Below are positions 31,808 to 42,658 of a DNA stretch of 64,000 nt, piece by piece. The position numbers were made by a program, and so were the translations under genes. The number at the start of each line of letters is the position of its first letter. The stretch's first letter is position 1. The stretch is from Roridomyces roridus (Eukaryota; Basidiomycota; Agaricomycetes; Agaricales; Mycenaceae), in NCBI GenBank assembly GCA_029378245.1, contig JARKIF010000071.1, forward strand, positions 62,001-126,000, read 5' to 3'. The notes below the pieces were generated by a model. The model was not told the origin of the DNA, did no database searches, and saw only the letters and a list, made by a program, of their open reading frames with translations.

Positions 31808-32203
31808 CTACACATCAGCAGAGGTCAATATCAAATTACCGGAGGCACGGAGGTCGACGACGCCCGAAGATAGCATGACCGAGGCATGAGAGGTAGTGAT
31901 TTGACAGCGATGTAGCCAGTCTCGACCGAGCACAAGATCACACGGCAGTCCCGCGCAGACAGTGGCGTCGACATGCATAGAGCATCCAGATTCCGAGTCG
32001 GCGGATGGCAGAAAGAGCAAGCCGGAAGCCACAGAGGCAGGAGCCCGGATGGTATGGTCCAGGATCCAATCCAGAGAGACCCGCGTGCTGATGGACTGGG
32101 TGTCCAGAGAGGTCGAGAGCTGTTGGCCGCAGAAGGTAGCAGGTAACATAGTGGGGGAGAACAAGAGAGGATGCGCCACAGACAGCGCGATGTATCGGGT
32201 CAA
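31808..32203 (-). CDS. Helitron-associated ORF, protease-like motif
   Basis: 131-aa open frame with SMHVDATVCAGLPCDLVLGR followed by DWL, a pattern shared with retropepsin-like folds (DLVLGRDWL) and seen, as I recall, upstream of Rep in mushroom Helitrons. No D[TS]G active-site motif is visible, so enzymatic activity is doubtful. It may be spliced to the Rep frame through a GTGTAG donor at its end. Confidence 0.4.
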   Translation of the reverse strand: MTRYIALSVAHPLLFSPTMLPATFCGQQLSTSLDTQSISTRVSLDWILDHTIRAPASVASGLLFLPSADSESGCSMHVDATVCAGLPCDLVLGRDWLHRCQITTSHASVMLSSGVVDLRASGNLILTSADV

Positions 32204-33108
32204 CTATCCGACATCTGCACAGAATGAGTGATCGTTATCAGCCAGATGTTCAGATGATGGCTGATTTGGTGCGGTCACCGTGGAGTTTGGTGGAGTGTTA
32301 ACACAGCGTTGCCACACGGAATGGTCGGCACGGGGAGTAAATTGAGGCGGTTTGGTGAAGGAGATTGCTGCTTACATGAAAAGACATGACAAAAAACATA
32401 GTTGCCTGCCAAAAGCTGAAATTAGGGCGCCCCATAGAAACCCGTACCTAAAGGTAGCGGGAATTGTCGAGAGGCGCGGGCAAGGGAACTCAGCAAGTTG
32501 TGTTCAGGTTCATGAGACAATCATGTAGCAAAAAGACAATCCAGGTTGTTTAACAGCTTACGGCTTGGGAAGAACAGTACTGCGCCAGCGGTGTTCACGA
32601 ACGCGTGTGCCAATATAGATCAAATTCAAGGCGCATTCATTCATCGTCAAATTGGGTGGAATTGGTGATAGAAAAAGAGAAGAAAACGATCATTACATCT
32701 GCACATACAGTCGTGATATGTGTAACGAAACGGCCAACGCATTTCGTGAATTACAAGCATACGGATCAATTTGATGGCCGATGGGCCGCCATATTCGGAT
32801 TCCTCGGTATTGAAAATGGGGGTGTGTGAAACCTCAGAATTTTCTGTCTACGGTGTGGACGTGCAGATGCTTTCGAATGTTGATGTCAGATTTCTATTTT
32901 GCATGTGTACCGAAAATAAGCATATGTACCACCACCGCACGAGATGCATATACCGGGAACGGTGTCAGAGGCTAGACTGAGTCCCAATGGCCCCTCCCAG
33001 GTCAAAAAAACCCCGTTCAAGGTGGACAAGTGTACCAGTAGCATCACCCATTTTGTATCGTTTGAGACTGAACTCCAATCAAGTGGTCGAACAAAGATGA
33101 TTTTCTGG
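32204..33108. other. Helitron 5' flank / intergenic
   Basis: Probably contains the Helitron 5' terminus, not identified. No gene supported. Confidence 0.4.
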
Positions 33109-33114
33109 CACAAC

Positions 33115-33957
33115 TATGGCACATATAATGTACAATAATTCAAAGAAAAAAAACACACCTCGTGCAAAAAAACACGCACCTCAAACACACCTTGTGGGGG
33201 AAAAAAACACACAAGTTGCACCACTCCAGGAAAACACACACCACACTATACCCACAGATTGACCGGGTAAGCCGTGCGGCCGGCCTGATTTTGAACAATT
33301 TCATCAGCAATCATTATACCTGATGTGCATTGATGGCATTGCTAAGCCATGGTTCAAATTTTGTTTAATTTTCCACATCCAACTTGAACAGGATTGAATT
33401 GGCTGACGTGGAATGCAAGACAACTTGATCTGCTTGGCCCTTGGGCAGTCTGGTACTGCTTACCATAGCTATTAGCTTGCAAACTGTGGACTGCCTAAAT
33501 AACCTTGAGCTTGAACACTGAGTTGACACTGAGGTGGTTCAGCCTCGAAGACTAGCCTATGTTTACAACCTCCCAGGCCTCCAGCCAATGTCAGGGATGG
33601 CATTGCAGCCCCATGTAGCCAGTGGGCTACCAGGCTGCATGCAGGCACGGACTACAAAGCCATATTGGATTGCTCAAATTGCACGGCCGAACATTATGAT
33701 CAGATCAGGGCTTGCCGGACAATCATCACGGCAACTGGCAGCATGGTCAGCTGGCTTCGTTTCTGAGCTATATTGAATTCAACTTTTGACTCCGAGTCCA
33801 ATGTGTGCAATTTTTTTGAAGCTGAGGGTGTGTCATTTTCTGCGGAGTTGGACTCCACATGCGTGTTTTTTTTGGTGATTCCACTGAAGTTGCGTCTTTT
33901 CTCAAGATTTTCCCTTGTTGTGCAATTTTTTATTTTTTGTACAGTATATGTGCCATA
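33115..33957. mobile_element. 843-bp TIR element, TATGG family
   Basis: The left end TATGGCACATATAATGTACAA (33115-33135) and the inverted right end TATGGCACATATACTGTACAA (33957-33937) differ at one base. It is flanked by a perfect 6-bp direct repeat CACAAC (33109-33114 and 33958-33963). AAAAACAC(A/G)C runs occur near both ends. No transposase; non-autonomous. The termini match elements at 15197-17121 and 48976-50569. Confidence 0.85.
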
Positions 33958-34148
33958 CACAACGACTAGGGCACCCAAGGTCATGGAATTTTACCTGGCA
34001 CAATCTAACATTCATGAGAGTATGCAGATTTTTTCTCAAGGCCTGAAAGTCAGCACCGGGAAAGTGGCAGGGCTATTTTCGGTACACGTGCGTTTTCGTA
34101 CGTTACACATATCACGACTGTATCCCTGCGCGAGCGTTCGACATGTTC

Positions 34149-35276
34149 GGGGGTTAGTTACTTCGCTTAACCTCGCTTAAGTTGTGGAAGTTCGTGAGGT
34201 ACATTTCCTCCTGTGAAAGTTCGTGAGTAGAGCACTTTGTTGTGAAACCTTGTGACTTCCCTCCAACAACGAGAAAGCTCGTTGCTCGTGTGTGCACATG
34301 ATCGCGTCTTCCAGTTGCATGTGGTCGACGTCGGCCCAGACGGCTCAATCAAAGGTGATGGCTAGGCATCCCGGCACACACGGCTGTTGCATGTATTGGG
34401 CTCGGCACAAACTCGGCATGTTGATAAATAATGTGCACTCAAGATAAACTGGGACGAGATGTACATGCAAGCGGAGGTGCCTCCTTCCAAGACTCCTCTG
34501 GCCTCAGCCACCCCCTAGCTATGTGAGTACCAATTGTCTACGCCCACAACCGCCCCTCGCCCGTCCAACTCCATCTGCGCCAGCAAGGACCAAAACAGTT
34601 AGACAAACGATAAGTAATATTTAAGAGAAATCAACCTCGACTCACCTTGATCTGGCTGTGAAGACCTATCGGGCGGAGCATAGCGCCGCGGGCTGCGCAC
34701 TTCTAACTGCTCGTCGTGCGTAGAAGAATCGCAAGCCGCCCATCACCAGGGTCGAAACCCCGACGAGCGCGTCCGCCGGCGGCGTCTGGAGCGCAGACTC
34801 ATCGTCCTAGCGGCTACTCAAAACGTCCGCCTCCATCGCCGTCGACATCACCCTTGCCGACGGTCACACACTCCCCGGCGACGGTAGACCCAGCGCCCTC
34901 ATAGTACATAGGGAGCATGCTCAGTCTGTGCGTGGAAATGGGCATGCTTACGGGACAGGAAAAACGGGGGAGGCGGCCGGGCGGGGAGAGCGTCGGTGCT
35001 GATGTTTGGACGCCATGGTAGAGCGAGGAGCGGTGCCAGCGGCGTCGAAGGGAGTGGATGATGGTAAGCGGAAGAGCAGTGACGGTGCACGTGCCACATG
35101 CCGACATCGTAACGGCTGCGAAAGCAAAGTGACGAGCTTTCGTGGGTTTCGCTAAAATTGGTTAGAAGTGACGAGCTTTCTCCATCAGCAGTGGAACTCA
35201 CGAACTTTCTCAGGTTTTCATCAAAGTCACATACTTTATGAATCTAAGCGAAGTTGAAGCGAAGTAACTAACCCCC
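34149..35276. mobile_element. 1.1-kb TIR element with GTTCGTGAG subterminal repeats
   Basis: The left GGGGGTTAGTTACTTCGCTT and the inverted right end share 20 bp, then continue AACCTCGCTTA versus CAACTTCGCTTA. Inside both ends, GAAAGTTCGTGAG and GAAAGCTCGT(T/C) motifs repeat in inverted orientation. The middle has a Ser/Pro/Arg-rich ORF without recognised domains. No clear TSD. Confidence 0.75.
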
Positions 35277-35289
35277 ACACATGCTACAT

Positions 35290-35856
35290 ACCCCCCTGCG
35301 CTGACCCGAGTCGAACGTGTGCAGAGGACCTTTGGGACTGGATGGTCAGCAAGGTCTCCGATGTCTCAACATCATGCTCACGTCAGGAGATGTAACGAAT
35401 TCAACTCAGACTCAGAGTTGATGAGTGCAGGCACTTCCAAGTGTCGTCGCCACTGCTTGTTTTACCGCGCCGGTTCAGACCCTCGGAGTTTGAGTGCACG
35501 ACGACAACACGACTGCTATCCGACTGCTACCGTTTATTTGCTGGAGAGTGAACCATTTCAGGAATCCTCCATGCCCCAAGGACGCAAAAAAAGAGTTGTC
35601 CAATACTGGCAGAAGACGGAGAGCCGAGTCGAACGGCCGTCCATCTGACACGAGGGCATACGCAATGTCTCACTTCACTACCTTCAGTACAGCCTGACAT
35701 TGAGGAATCGCGAGAGTAAGCAGTTATCCCGGAGGGATCATTTTATAACGATTGCGGACGCTCATGGGAAATAAATTAATCCATAAATCTGACAGAAATT
35801 TACTCTAGATGAATCGCACTGGGGAAAATGGAGACCCACCTATAAATCAGTCTCGT
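35290..35856 (-). repeat. F-box duplication, 3' flank copy 1, with T-arm hairpin
   Basis: Inverted duplicate of 51842-52600. Shared text includes GCTGTACTGAAGGTAGTGA, GGAGGATTCCTGAAATG and CATCTCCTGACGTGAGCATG. The T-arm-like hairpin at 35623-35637 (GCCG, TTCGACT, CGGC on minus) is followed by a T7 run and preceded by GTGTCAGATGGAC, resembling the anticodon arm of tRNA-Asp. Confidence 0.8.
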
Positions 35857-37041
35857 CTATCCGAGTAACCCGCGCCCCGCAGTAAGCGGCATTCTCGTCT
35901 TACTACTCAGCTCAGCACCAAACACACTCCGCACCGTGAACCGCGAGATCCTGACATCGGCATCGACGAGTGCAGCGTCGATCCGTGCCCAATGGTCTTG
36001 TGCCCCGTGCGCGCTCGCAACTATCGTCAGAGCAAGCCCTTCACCAGCGTCCTCGGGGGAGGGGAGGAAAGGAAGCAGGTCCAGCGTCTGTGCGGGGTAG
36101 TCGCATTTGAGGGTGAGGCGCCGGAGGGCGGTGCAGTGAGCGAGAATGTCTTGGTAGTGTGCGCGCACAGCTACAGGAGATTCAGTTAAAAGAACGGAGG
36201 GGCAGTGAAAGAGCGCACCTTCCCATGCCAACGCCGTGATACCCAGCTCGAGAGCCTCTAATTTTGCACCTATACGTGCAAAGAACGCCTTGATGGGTGC
36301 ATCTTGTCCCTCGTTTAGCCACCCACGGACCTTCATCACACGAAGGGAGGGCAGTGTATTCACCCAGGCGAGGAACCGTGCTCCACATTCGGGTGCGTCA
36401 ATCTCCAACTCGTGTAGCCGAGCCAGGTCCAGAACGCCCGCGGCCGTTGTCCTCAGAAAGGCGCTATTTGTGGTGATACTGAGCGTCTCTACTGTAGGCA
36501 CGCATGAGACCAGGCCACCCAGCGTCGAGAGGGGAATCTCTGTGGTGACCGCGAGGTCGAGAGCGAGTTTCTGTATGGGCGCAACGGCGAGGCGACGCAG
36601 ATGCGTAGCGAGAGAGTCGAGGTACTTGAGTTGGTCGGTGATGCCCTGACCCGGGGAGCTTCGGTATACATCGACTGTAATGGACACCGAGGTGAGGCTG
36701 GTGGAGGGGTTGAGTCGGTGGAGAAGCCATTCGTCGAGTGGTGCACGGCCCGTGAAGAGATGGAGGTGCTGTGTGAAGGACAGGATGGGCAGCGTCGAGC
36801 CGTCAACGAGGCGGATGTAGTCCGCCAGGCTGAAAGAGTCCAGATATACCGTAGCAAGGAGGTGGTATCGACTCCGAGGCAGCCAGCGCTTGCAGACGAG
36901 GCCATATGAGCCGATGCGTTTGCGATCCGCCATTTGGCAAAAGTCGATGATGCGGTCTATGAGTTCTTGGGCCAGCTCGTCAATGAAACAGGGCGCGGGT
37001 GGAACCATGGGCGCCTTTGGGATGAAGATATGGTGCGCCAT
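35857..37041 (-). CDS. F-box protein (copy 1)
   Basis: Single exon, 394 aa, from the ATG at 37041 (MAHHIFIPKAPMVPPAPCFI). In-frame codons upstream (TQPNCAAGHV) are conserved in the twin but with a 6-nt length difference, so they are probably leader. Residues ~16-60 (ELAQELIDRIIDFCQMADRK to YGLVCKRWLPRSRYHL) form an F-box, which binds Skp1 in SCF ubiquitin ligases. The rest shows LRR-like periodicity (VETLSITTNSAFLR; LARLHELEID; LPSLRVMKV) for substrate choice; the substrate is unknown. The twin at 50657-51841 is inverted, the same length and about 95% identical. A solo LTR lies 112 bp upstream. Confidence 0.85.
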   Translation of the reverse strand: MAHHIFIPKAPMVPPAPCFIDELAQELIDRIIDFCQMADRKRIGSYGLVCKRWLPRSRYHLLATVYLDSFSLADYIRLVDGSTLPILSFTQHLHLFTGRAPLDEWLLHRLNPSTSLTSVSITVDVYRSSPGQGITDQLKYLDSLATHLRRLAVAPIQKLALDLAVTTEIPLSTLGGLVSCVPTVETLSITTNSAFLRTTAAGVLDLARLHELEIDAPECGARFLAWVNTLPSLRVMKVRGWLNEGQDAPIKAFFARIGAKLEALELGITALAWEGALFHCPSVLLTESPVAVRAHYQDILAHCTALRRLTLKCDYPAQTLDLLPFLPSPEDAGEGLALTIVASAHGAQDHWARIDAALVDADVRISRFTVRSVFGAELSSKTRMPLTAGRGLLG

Positions 37042-37152
37042 GGAGAGGAAGAGGACGTGGCCGGCAGCGCAATTCGGCTGAGTCAATTGCGGTCGGCTAT
37101 CATCGGCCGATCTAGGCTTGCTTCTTGACCACCATCATCCCGCCCCGACTGG

Positions 37153-37310
37153 TGTTGAATTCGACAACTGATCAAATACAGGAAGCTGGGGGGCTTGAGC
37201 TCGCTAATGCTGCGCAGATTCCGGCGCAGCCGTAGAAGCAGAATCCGCGGCGTCCCAAATATTCCCCATCCCGTGGTTTCTCCGTGCACACACCGGGCCT
37301 ATTCCCAACA
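37153..37310 (-). mobile_element. Solo LTR of the gag-only Copia-type family
   Basis: 158 bp from TGTTGAATTCGACAACTGAT to CCTATTCCCAACA, a diverged relative of the 193-bp LTRs at 55465-55657 and 56703-56895. The target-site duplication ACTGG is perfect (37148-37152 and 37311-37315). It lies between the F-box promoter and the 3' end of the FAD oxidase gene. Confidence 0.9.
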
Positions 37311-37363
37311 ACTGGTCCGTCATTCTCAACGGTGAGGGCTCTCTTCTACTTACTCTAAAGACA

Positions 37364-38975
37364 TCAAAGAGCAGACAATACGCTAACTTCCGCCCGCTTT
37401 ACACAGAACGAATTGGGCGTGAATGTCCCGTGTGGGTCCGCCCTACTCCGTGCCCTCATCAGCCGCTCGTACTTGCGTCGGTCCTCGTAGTACTTATGCC
37501 ACACAGAATCGAGGTCGAACGATCCCCACGTGCCCCAGAGCAGTCGCCGGTCATGCTGGCTGAAGATTCCGTCGGGACCAAGAGATTCTCGGTCGTTGAT
37601 CGCCTCCCAGGCCTCCGCCTCCGCCCTCTTCTCTGGCTTGTGAAAGTTATCAATCGTCATGGCCATCGTCGTGTCTCGCCACTGTGAAGGTTCAGCAAAT
37701 GGGCTTGGAACTAGGACTTTCACGTACGCTGAACGACGTCCCATTATCCCCGTTTCGTCTGAACATAGAGTGTTTCCCTCCCAGGCACTGCACCTGCGCC
37801 GACACCCATTGCCCATTCTCCGGCGACCCTCGAGCAATCTCATCAATCCGCCCCACCACCCAGTCGACCCAGCCGTTGGTCGCCAGCGTCGTCGACCTCG
37901 TCGAGTACGTGCGCTTCGCAAATGGAAGGTCGAATTCGCGTCGATTTTGGAAGATCCACTGTGCCGTGAGCTCCGACATGGGTGTCTCCTCCAGCGGATT
38001 GGCCATGAAGCATCCCTTGCGTAGGCGTTCAAAAAAGTCCATGTCGGGTTTGTCGTTGGGGGAGAATGGAACGTATTGTGCGTATATCATGATCATACTC
38101 CGAGGCCATGAAGGGAAACCGTCTTCTCCAAAGATCTCCGGGTGCTCCTCGCGCATATACACGTCGATTCCGTCGTCGATGCCCTCCGGCGAGCTCAACA
38201 CGCCGATACAGAGGTCGTAGTTGCGCGGAAAGTTGTCGTCGTCGCTCACCTCTGCGAGGTAGCCCAGGACGGTCCGAAGCTTCTCTGCAGTGTAACGATG
38301 GACAGCACGCATGCCGATGGCACCGTTATAATCCGAATCGCGATAGACCTCCATCAACACGTGCGTCAGGACGCCGAGGTTGCCCGGACTCCCGCCGAGC
38401 CATGCAAAGAACAGCTCCGGGTCGCTCCTCCGCGTGATCGTGCGTTCCCTCCCGTCACAGTCGATGATTTCGAGCACGCGAATGTGGTCGCCCAGCAGCC
38501 CAAAAGCTCGTTGAAGCTGCCCGTAACCCCCCGTCTGCACGTGTCCACCGAGGAAGACCTGTCTGCACTGCCCGTGCGGAACAAAGGCATGGTGCTCCCC
38601 GAGAAATTCATTAAACGCACCGACGCTGTGGCTGACGCTCGCCCGCACAAAACTCTTCCCGTCTTTCTCAAAATACACGAGATCCTCCGGCGCTTGGAAA
38701 GTGCTCCTAAGGTCGAGCTGGATGTTGGCGGGGCCCGTCGAGGAGGCACCAGTGTAGTGGTGCCCGCCGGTGCGAATGGCGATGGCTCTTCCGTGCCCCT
38801 TGGCGTAGGCGATAACGCGTTTGATGTCGGTTTTATTGGCTGGTTGGACGATGAGGCCGGGACGCATGTCGTGCGCGGTCAGGAATGTGGAGGTGGCGTA
38901 CTGCCATTGCCATAGAGGGTACTCGGGGGAGTTGGGGAGGAATTGCTGGCCAGTGAGCCCTGCGATGGTCGCCAT
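37364..38975 (-). CDS. FAD-linked oxidoreductase, berberine-bridge-enzyme type
   Basis: Two exons, 38975-37728 and 37681-37364 (46-nt intron); 521 aa from MATIAGLTGQ; a longer in-frame start at 39041 is possible but adds nothing recognisable. FAD-binding PCMH domain (about 35-215): IRTGGHHYTG places His72 at the usual covalent flavin site, and HGQCRQVFLGGHVQTGGYG places Cys137 at the second, so a bicovalent flavin is predicted. The C-terminus (DPHGTFTPNSFCV) is the short BBE segment. These enzymes oxidise alcohols, sugars or pathway intermediates with O2. No signal peptide is seen, so it may be cytosolic. It is the first gene of a same-strand run with P450, SDR and a membrane protein. Confidence 0.85.
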
Positions 38976-39436
38976 TGAGTATGCTGACCGAACGTAAGGT
39001 GAAAAATAAGTATCGTGCGGCTGCGGTGGTATTGCGTGCAACCCTTCCCACCCGCAGACAACCCGCAGACGTGGATGCGATGTTCCTGGATATCAGAGGG
39101 GTTCACGATGGGCGTGTCACCATGTGTCGCCGACTCGCGGTCGTCGCCGTGAGATGATTCCTGTTACCCTCAGCTTCTGTCGGGTCGCGGGTTCATCACC
39201 CATCTTCTGATTAGCCAGATTTGTTTACCATTCAATTACTAATTGCTATTGATACAGACGCCGCAACTCGAAGATGTGATTCTGATTTTGAGGCTGGGAA
39301 ATTCCAGGTTTTGGCCGCCGATCAATCAATCGCCACCGGATTCAAGATGGCCCCGACGCAGCCAATAATAGTGCGTGTAAACGAAACGTAGTAAGTACAG
39401 ATGCATCCGAAGCTTTCCCGATATCTCCGGCAGACT
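38976..39436. other. Intergenic, nothing recognised
   Basis: Promoter of the FAD oxidase and 3' flank of the P450. Confidence 0.45.
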
Positions 39437-41585
39437 TTACAGCTGTACTTCAGCCTGTATCAATTCCACCGCTCTTGCCGACCTCGGCTTGATCAAGCAC
39501 TCGAATGGTGTCGGGAAACTTGGAATTGTGCAATGAGTTCTATCGGCGAGGGCCAAGCAAGGCAACGCACCTAACGGTCCCAGGCGTCTGATCCATATCA
39601 ATCTCCCCACCGTCTGGATCGCGCGAGATGTCGAAGACGGCGAGAGTCGTGGCAACGATAAGCCAGACGCTTGCTTCTGCGAGAACTCGACCTGCGCATG
39701 TTATCCGTTAGGGAACAAGAAATACCCGGTTGGAGTTCATACCGGGACATATGCGCCTCCCGAATCCGAACACCAAGTTCGTCGGGTCCATCTCGGGGCC
39801 CTTGCCCTCGCGTGGGATAAATCGTTCGGGGTTGAAGACCATGGGGTCCGTGTAGACGCGTGAATCGTGAGTCATTTTCCTGGGTAATGTGAAAATGAGG
39901 CTAACAGGGGGAGAAGAATGCGGACCAGATGTTGGCAATGACCTTCCGATACGCGTGTTCAGAATTTGAACACGTGAAAAAAAAAAGAAAAGACTTACGA
40001 TGGTTCCTTTAGGGATGAACCACCCATTGTGAACGTCGTCCTCGGTTAGACAGTGCGGAATGCCTGTAGGCCCCGCCGTATGCCATCTATGAACCTCGGT
40101 AACCAGCGCGGACAAGTAAGGCAGGTCGTCTTTGTCGGACAACTTGGGCAGTCGAGCGTCTCCGATGACCGAGTCGATCTCCTTCTGCGCCTTGGCCATG
40201 ACCTCGGGGTAGAGCACCATGGCTTTGAAGAATCCCGACATGGTTGAAACGGTCTGAACGGCGATTGATTCAGTTCAGGGTGGGTAGAAATGCATATGAT
40301 TACTCACTGTGTGCGCTCCCCCGGCGTAGAGCGACCCCACGAGCCATTTGGCTTCAAACTCTTGCTCTTCGGTGAGTTTTCCTTCGAGGAGATGGTATAG
40401 AATTGATGGTTGGGCGGTTCCTGTCGCCTTTGGATAATAACATGTGAATTTCGTTCGAACCATAAACGTGCAATCTCACAATTTGTTCTTTCACCCACTG
40501 GAGCGGCTCTTCGACCATCCGATGAAGTGTCTCCTTGAACATCTTTCCCAGTTCGAGGAATCCCGTTCCCGGAACCCACGGCGGGAGATGGCGTACTACA
40601 TTCGGAATAGTTCAACTTCAAATCGCTTGAAGGGAGAACGAAGGATATGCGTACACGATGGAATAGAGTTGACGAGAAATCCCCCAGGCGACGTGGCCTG
40701 AGAGAACTGCGCCATCGCCGTGCTGGCCAAGGTAACGAAATCGTCTTCGCCTTCTTCCTTGACTTGATATCCGTGACATATGCGCAGGATAATCGCACCA
40801 GCTGCTCTATAAAACCGAATTATCGTACACACGCGATCAAAAGAGAGTTGAGCACTCACTTGTCGATATGCGCCGCAAAGTCCTTGGGCTTCTCCATCAA
40901 CCTCTTTGCGAATCTATGCACCTCCTGCTCTTCCAAAGGGTGGAAACTGGTCATGATTTTCTGACTCCCGAAGAGCGAGTGGGCGGAGCGGCGGAGGCGG
41001 CGATAGCGGTCGCCATAGGGCATGAGCCCGAGGGCATCTTTCCAGCCACCGAGTTCACCGGCCATTACCTGCGCAGTGATTGCTTACATAACGGCGAATA
41101 GAGTCGGATAGAGTGCGTACCACAAACGGTCTATCGGAATAAATTGAACTCTTCTTATCCAACTGAATTGCTTTGATCAACAGGCCCGTTCGGAGATCGA
41201 ACCAACACTAACCAGAGCGCTGGCAGCGCTTGCGGAGTTGAGAATCATAATTTCTTGCCCCAGGATGGAGATGGAACAAATGTCGCCTGCGTTCATATGT
41301 TCGTGGGCCGACTACAGTTCAGTGGTTTAATAAAGACGAACCGTATACGTCGCCCCACTCAGCGAACTTGATCCACGACCTACAAACGCGCTGTGAGTTT
41401 CACACTGGGCCCACACAGTGGTTTGAGCCTCACTTCTCTGGTGGGACATCTAAGAGGTTTCCGAGCAACGGCAGACGCCTGGGTCCAGGGGGAGGTGGGG
41501 GGTTTCGACGGCGACGCGTGAATAGGGTGTAAGCCACCACTGTTCCACATGCTGAGAGGGTAAGCTCGAGCCAAGTGAGAGCCAT
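39437..41585 (-). CDS. Cytochrome P450 monooxygenase
   Basis: Thirteen exons (41585-41434, 41379-41342, 41286-41213, 41162-41121, 41068-40860, 40806-40655, 40595-40480, 40427-40308, 40253-39999, 39942-39926, 39879-39743, 39691-39571, 39518-39437); 504 aa, typical for a microsomal P450. N-terminal membrane anchor (WLELTLSACGTVVAYTLF) and hinge PPPPPGPRRLPLLGN. The I-helix reads AGGAHT (296-301), with His where most P450s have Asp/Glu. ExxR is EVHR (354-357), PERF is FNPERF, and the haem loop is FGFGRRICPG with Cys436. It uses O2 and electrons from the ER reductase to hydroxylate an unknown substrate. The 17-nt exon 10 was placed by frame. The context suggests a biosynthetic role. Confidence 0.85.
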
Positions 41586-41694
41586 GGTGAGCGCGAGAGG
41601 GAGATTATCGGAAGCACTTTCGGTCCTGGCATCGAGAAGAAGATCGGCCGCCCTCGGCCGCCCGCGTCTGGTGCTATTCCCAGGAGCTCAGGAT

Positions 41695-41880
41695 CTTCCC
41701 GGCCCATGTGTTTCCAGCAACTTGCATGGTTTCGGCTCGAGCTCGGTGGCATGGGAATGGTTCCGAGTTCTGTGTCCAACGGATCGCGAGGAATTTGAAC
41801 ATCATGACAGACGCAGATACTGCTTCTCGAGCAACGCATGGTACCGCCACGGTAACGGTTGCATTCCGTCGCATTTACTC
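41695..41880 (-). repeat. Promoter-region inverted repeat, arm 1
   Basis: Read on the minus strand it matches 44040-44213 read on plus over ~170 nt at moderate identity (ATGCAAC; GAAGCAGT; TGTCATGAT; CAAATTCCT; ATCCGTTGGA; TTCCCATGCCAC; GAGCCGA; AACACATGGG). It lies about 110 bp upstream of the P450 start. Confidence 0.65.
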
Positions 41881-42658
41881 GGGCTGACTATGGGCCGGGC
41901 TGGGCCGAGCCGAGCGGCGATAAAGGGATGACAGCATCCATCATTCAACAATCAGCATTTGATCAACTCTAAATACCCCAGGTTCGATCAGTCCGCTTTG
42001 CAATTGCGAAGAGGCTCTACATCATTCGTCGCGCAATTTTGGCACCTCGACAGCGGGCATCGGCGCCGCCAAGGGCACCGTGGAGTGCGGGAGCCAGTCA
42101 TAGCAGTGCAACTTTGATCGGCGCTGCTGCGCCGCTGAAATGATAGAATACTTGTTGCCCTCCCGCCGCAGGTTGAACTTGCTTCTTGTGATCGAGTCTT
42201 TTGGTTGCATTTTTGGATTGTTGGATTCGAAATACACTGTGTTGATATAGAGTTTGGATCCTTGCCAGGAGGCTTCATCTTACGGGATTGATGCGGCCCC
42301 TAGAGTTCGAGTCCATCTGGTCGAAGTTCAATGCATTCGATTCTGATATTCACTGCGTATGCAATGTCGTTTCGAGGTCGTTCCTGAAAATGCTATTCTT
42401 TCTTTACGACCATAAATAGATGTCAGAAAATGCATGCCGGAGGTGGCTGCTAGAGCCAACGAGGCTCAGGATTGAGGAGACACTCGAGTGCGCAAATGGA
42501 CAATAGTGCGACAGGGGACGTGGAAGTCAGGAAGATAGAAGGACTGATTCATATCATACGTAGGCTGTACATCAAGTATACAGATACATACAATACGAAC
42601 CGATGCAAATAAACCCAGTTCCTGACAATAGATACACATGTATATGAACTTCTCAATC
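41881..42658. other. Intergenic, nothing recognised
   Basis: Between the promoter repeat and the SDR stop. No gene supported. Confidence 0.45.

Larger units (their letters stand above)
23366..32203 (-). mobile_element. Decayed Helitron (rolling-circle transposon)
   Basis: In order on the minus strand: an ORF with a protease-like motif (32203-31808), a Rep/HUH ORF (31645-28184, continuing 27447-26286) and a PIF1-type helicase (25629-23366). The Rep frame carries two in-frame stops (TAG 30973-30971, TGA 28645-28643) and two insertions (27448-28206; about 25630-26285). The exact termini (5' TC and 3' CTRR with hairpin) were not located, so the limits given are those of the coding parts. It appears inactive. 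Confidence 0.85.

Noticed and set aside
34716..34904. Pro/Ser-rich ORF inside the 34.1-35.3 kb element
   Set aside because: Low complexity, no conservation evidence.
38142..38915. 257-aa plus-strand ORF opposite the FAD oxidase
   Set aside because: Antisense shadow of a strongly supported gene.
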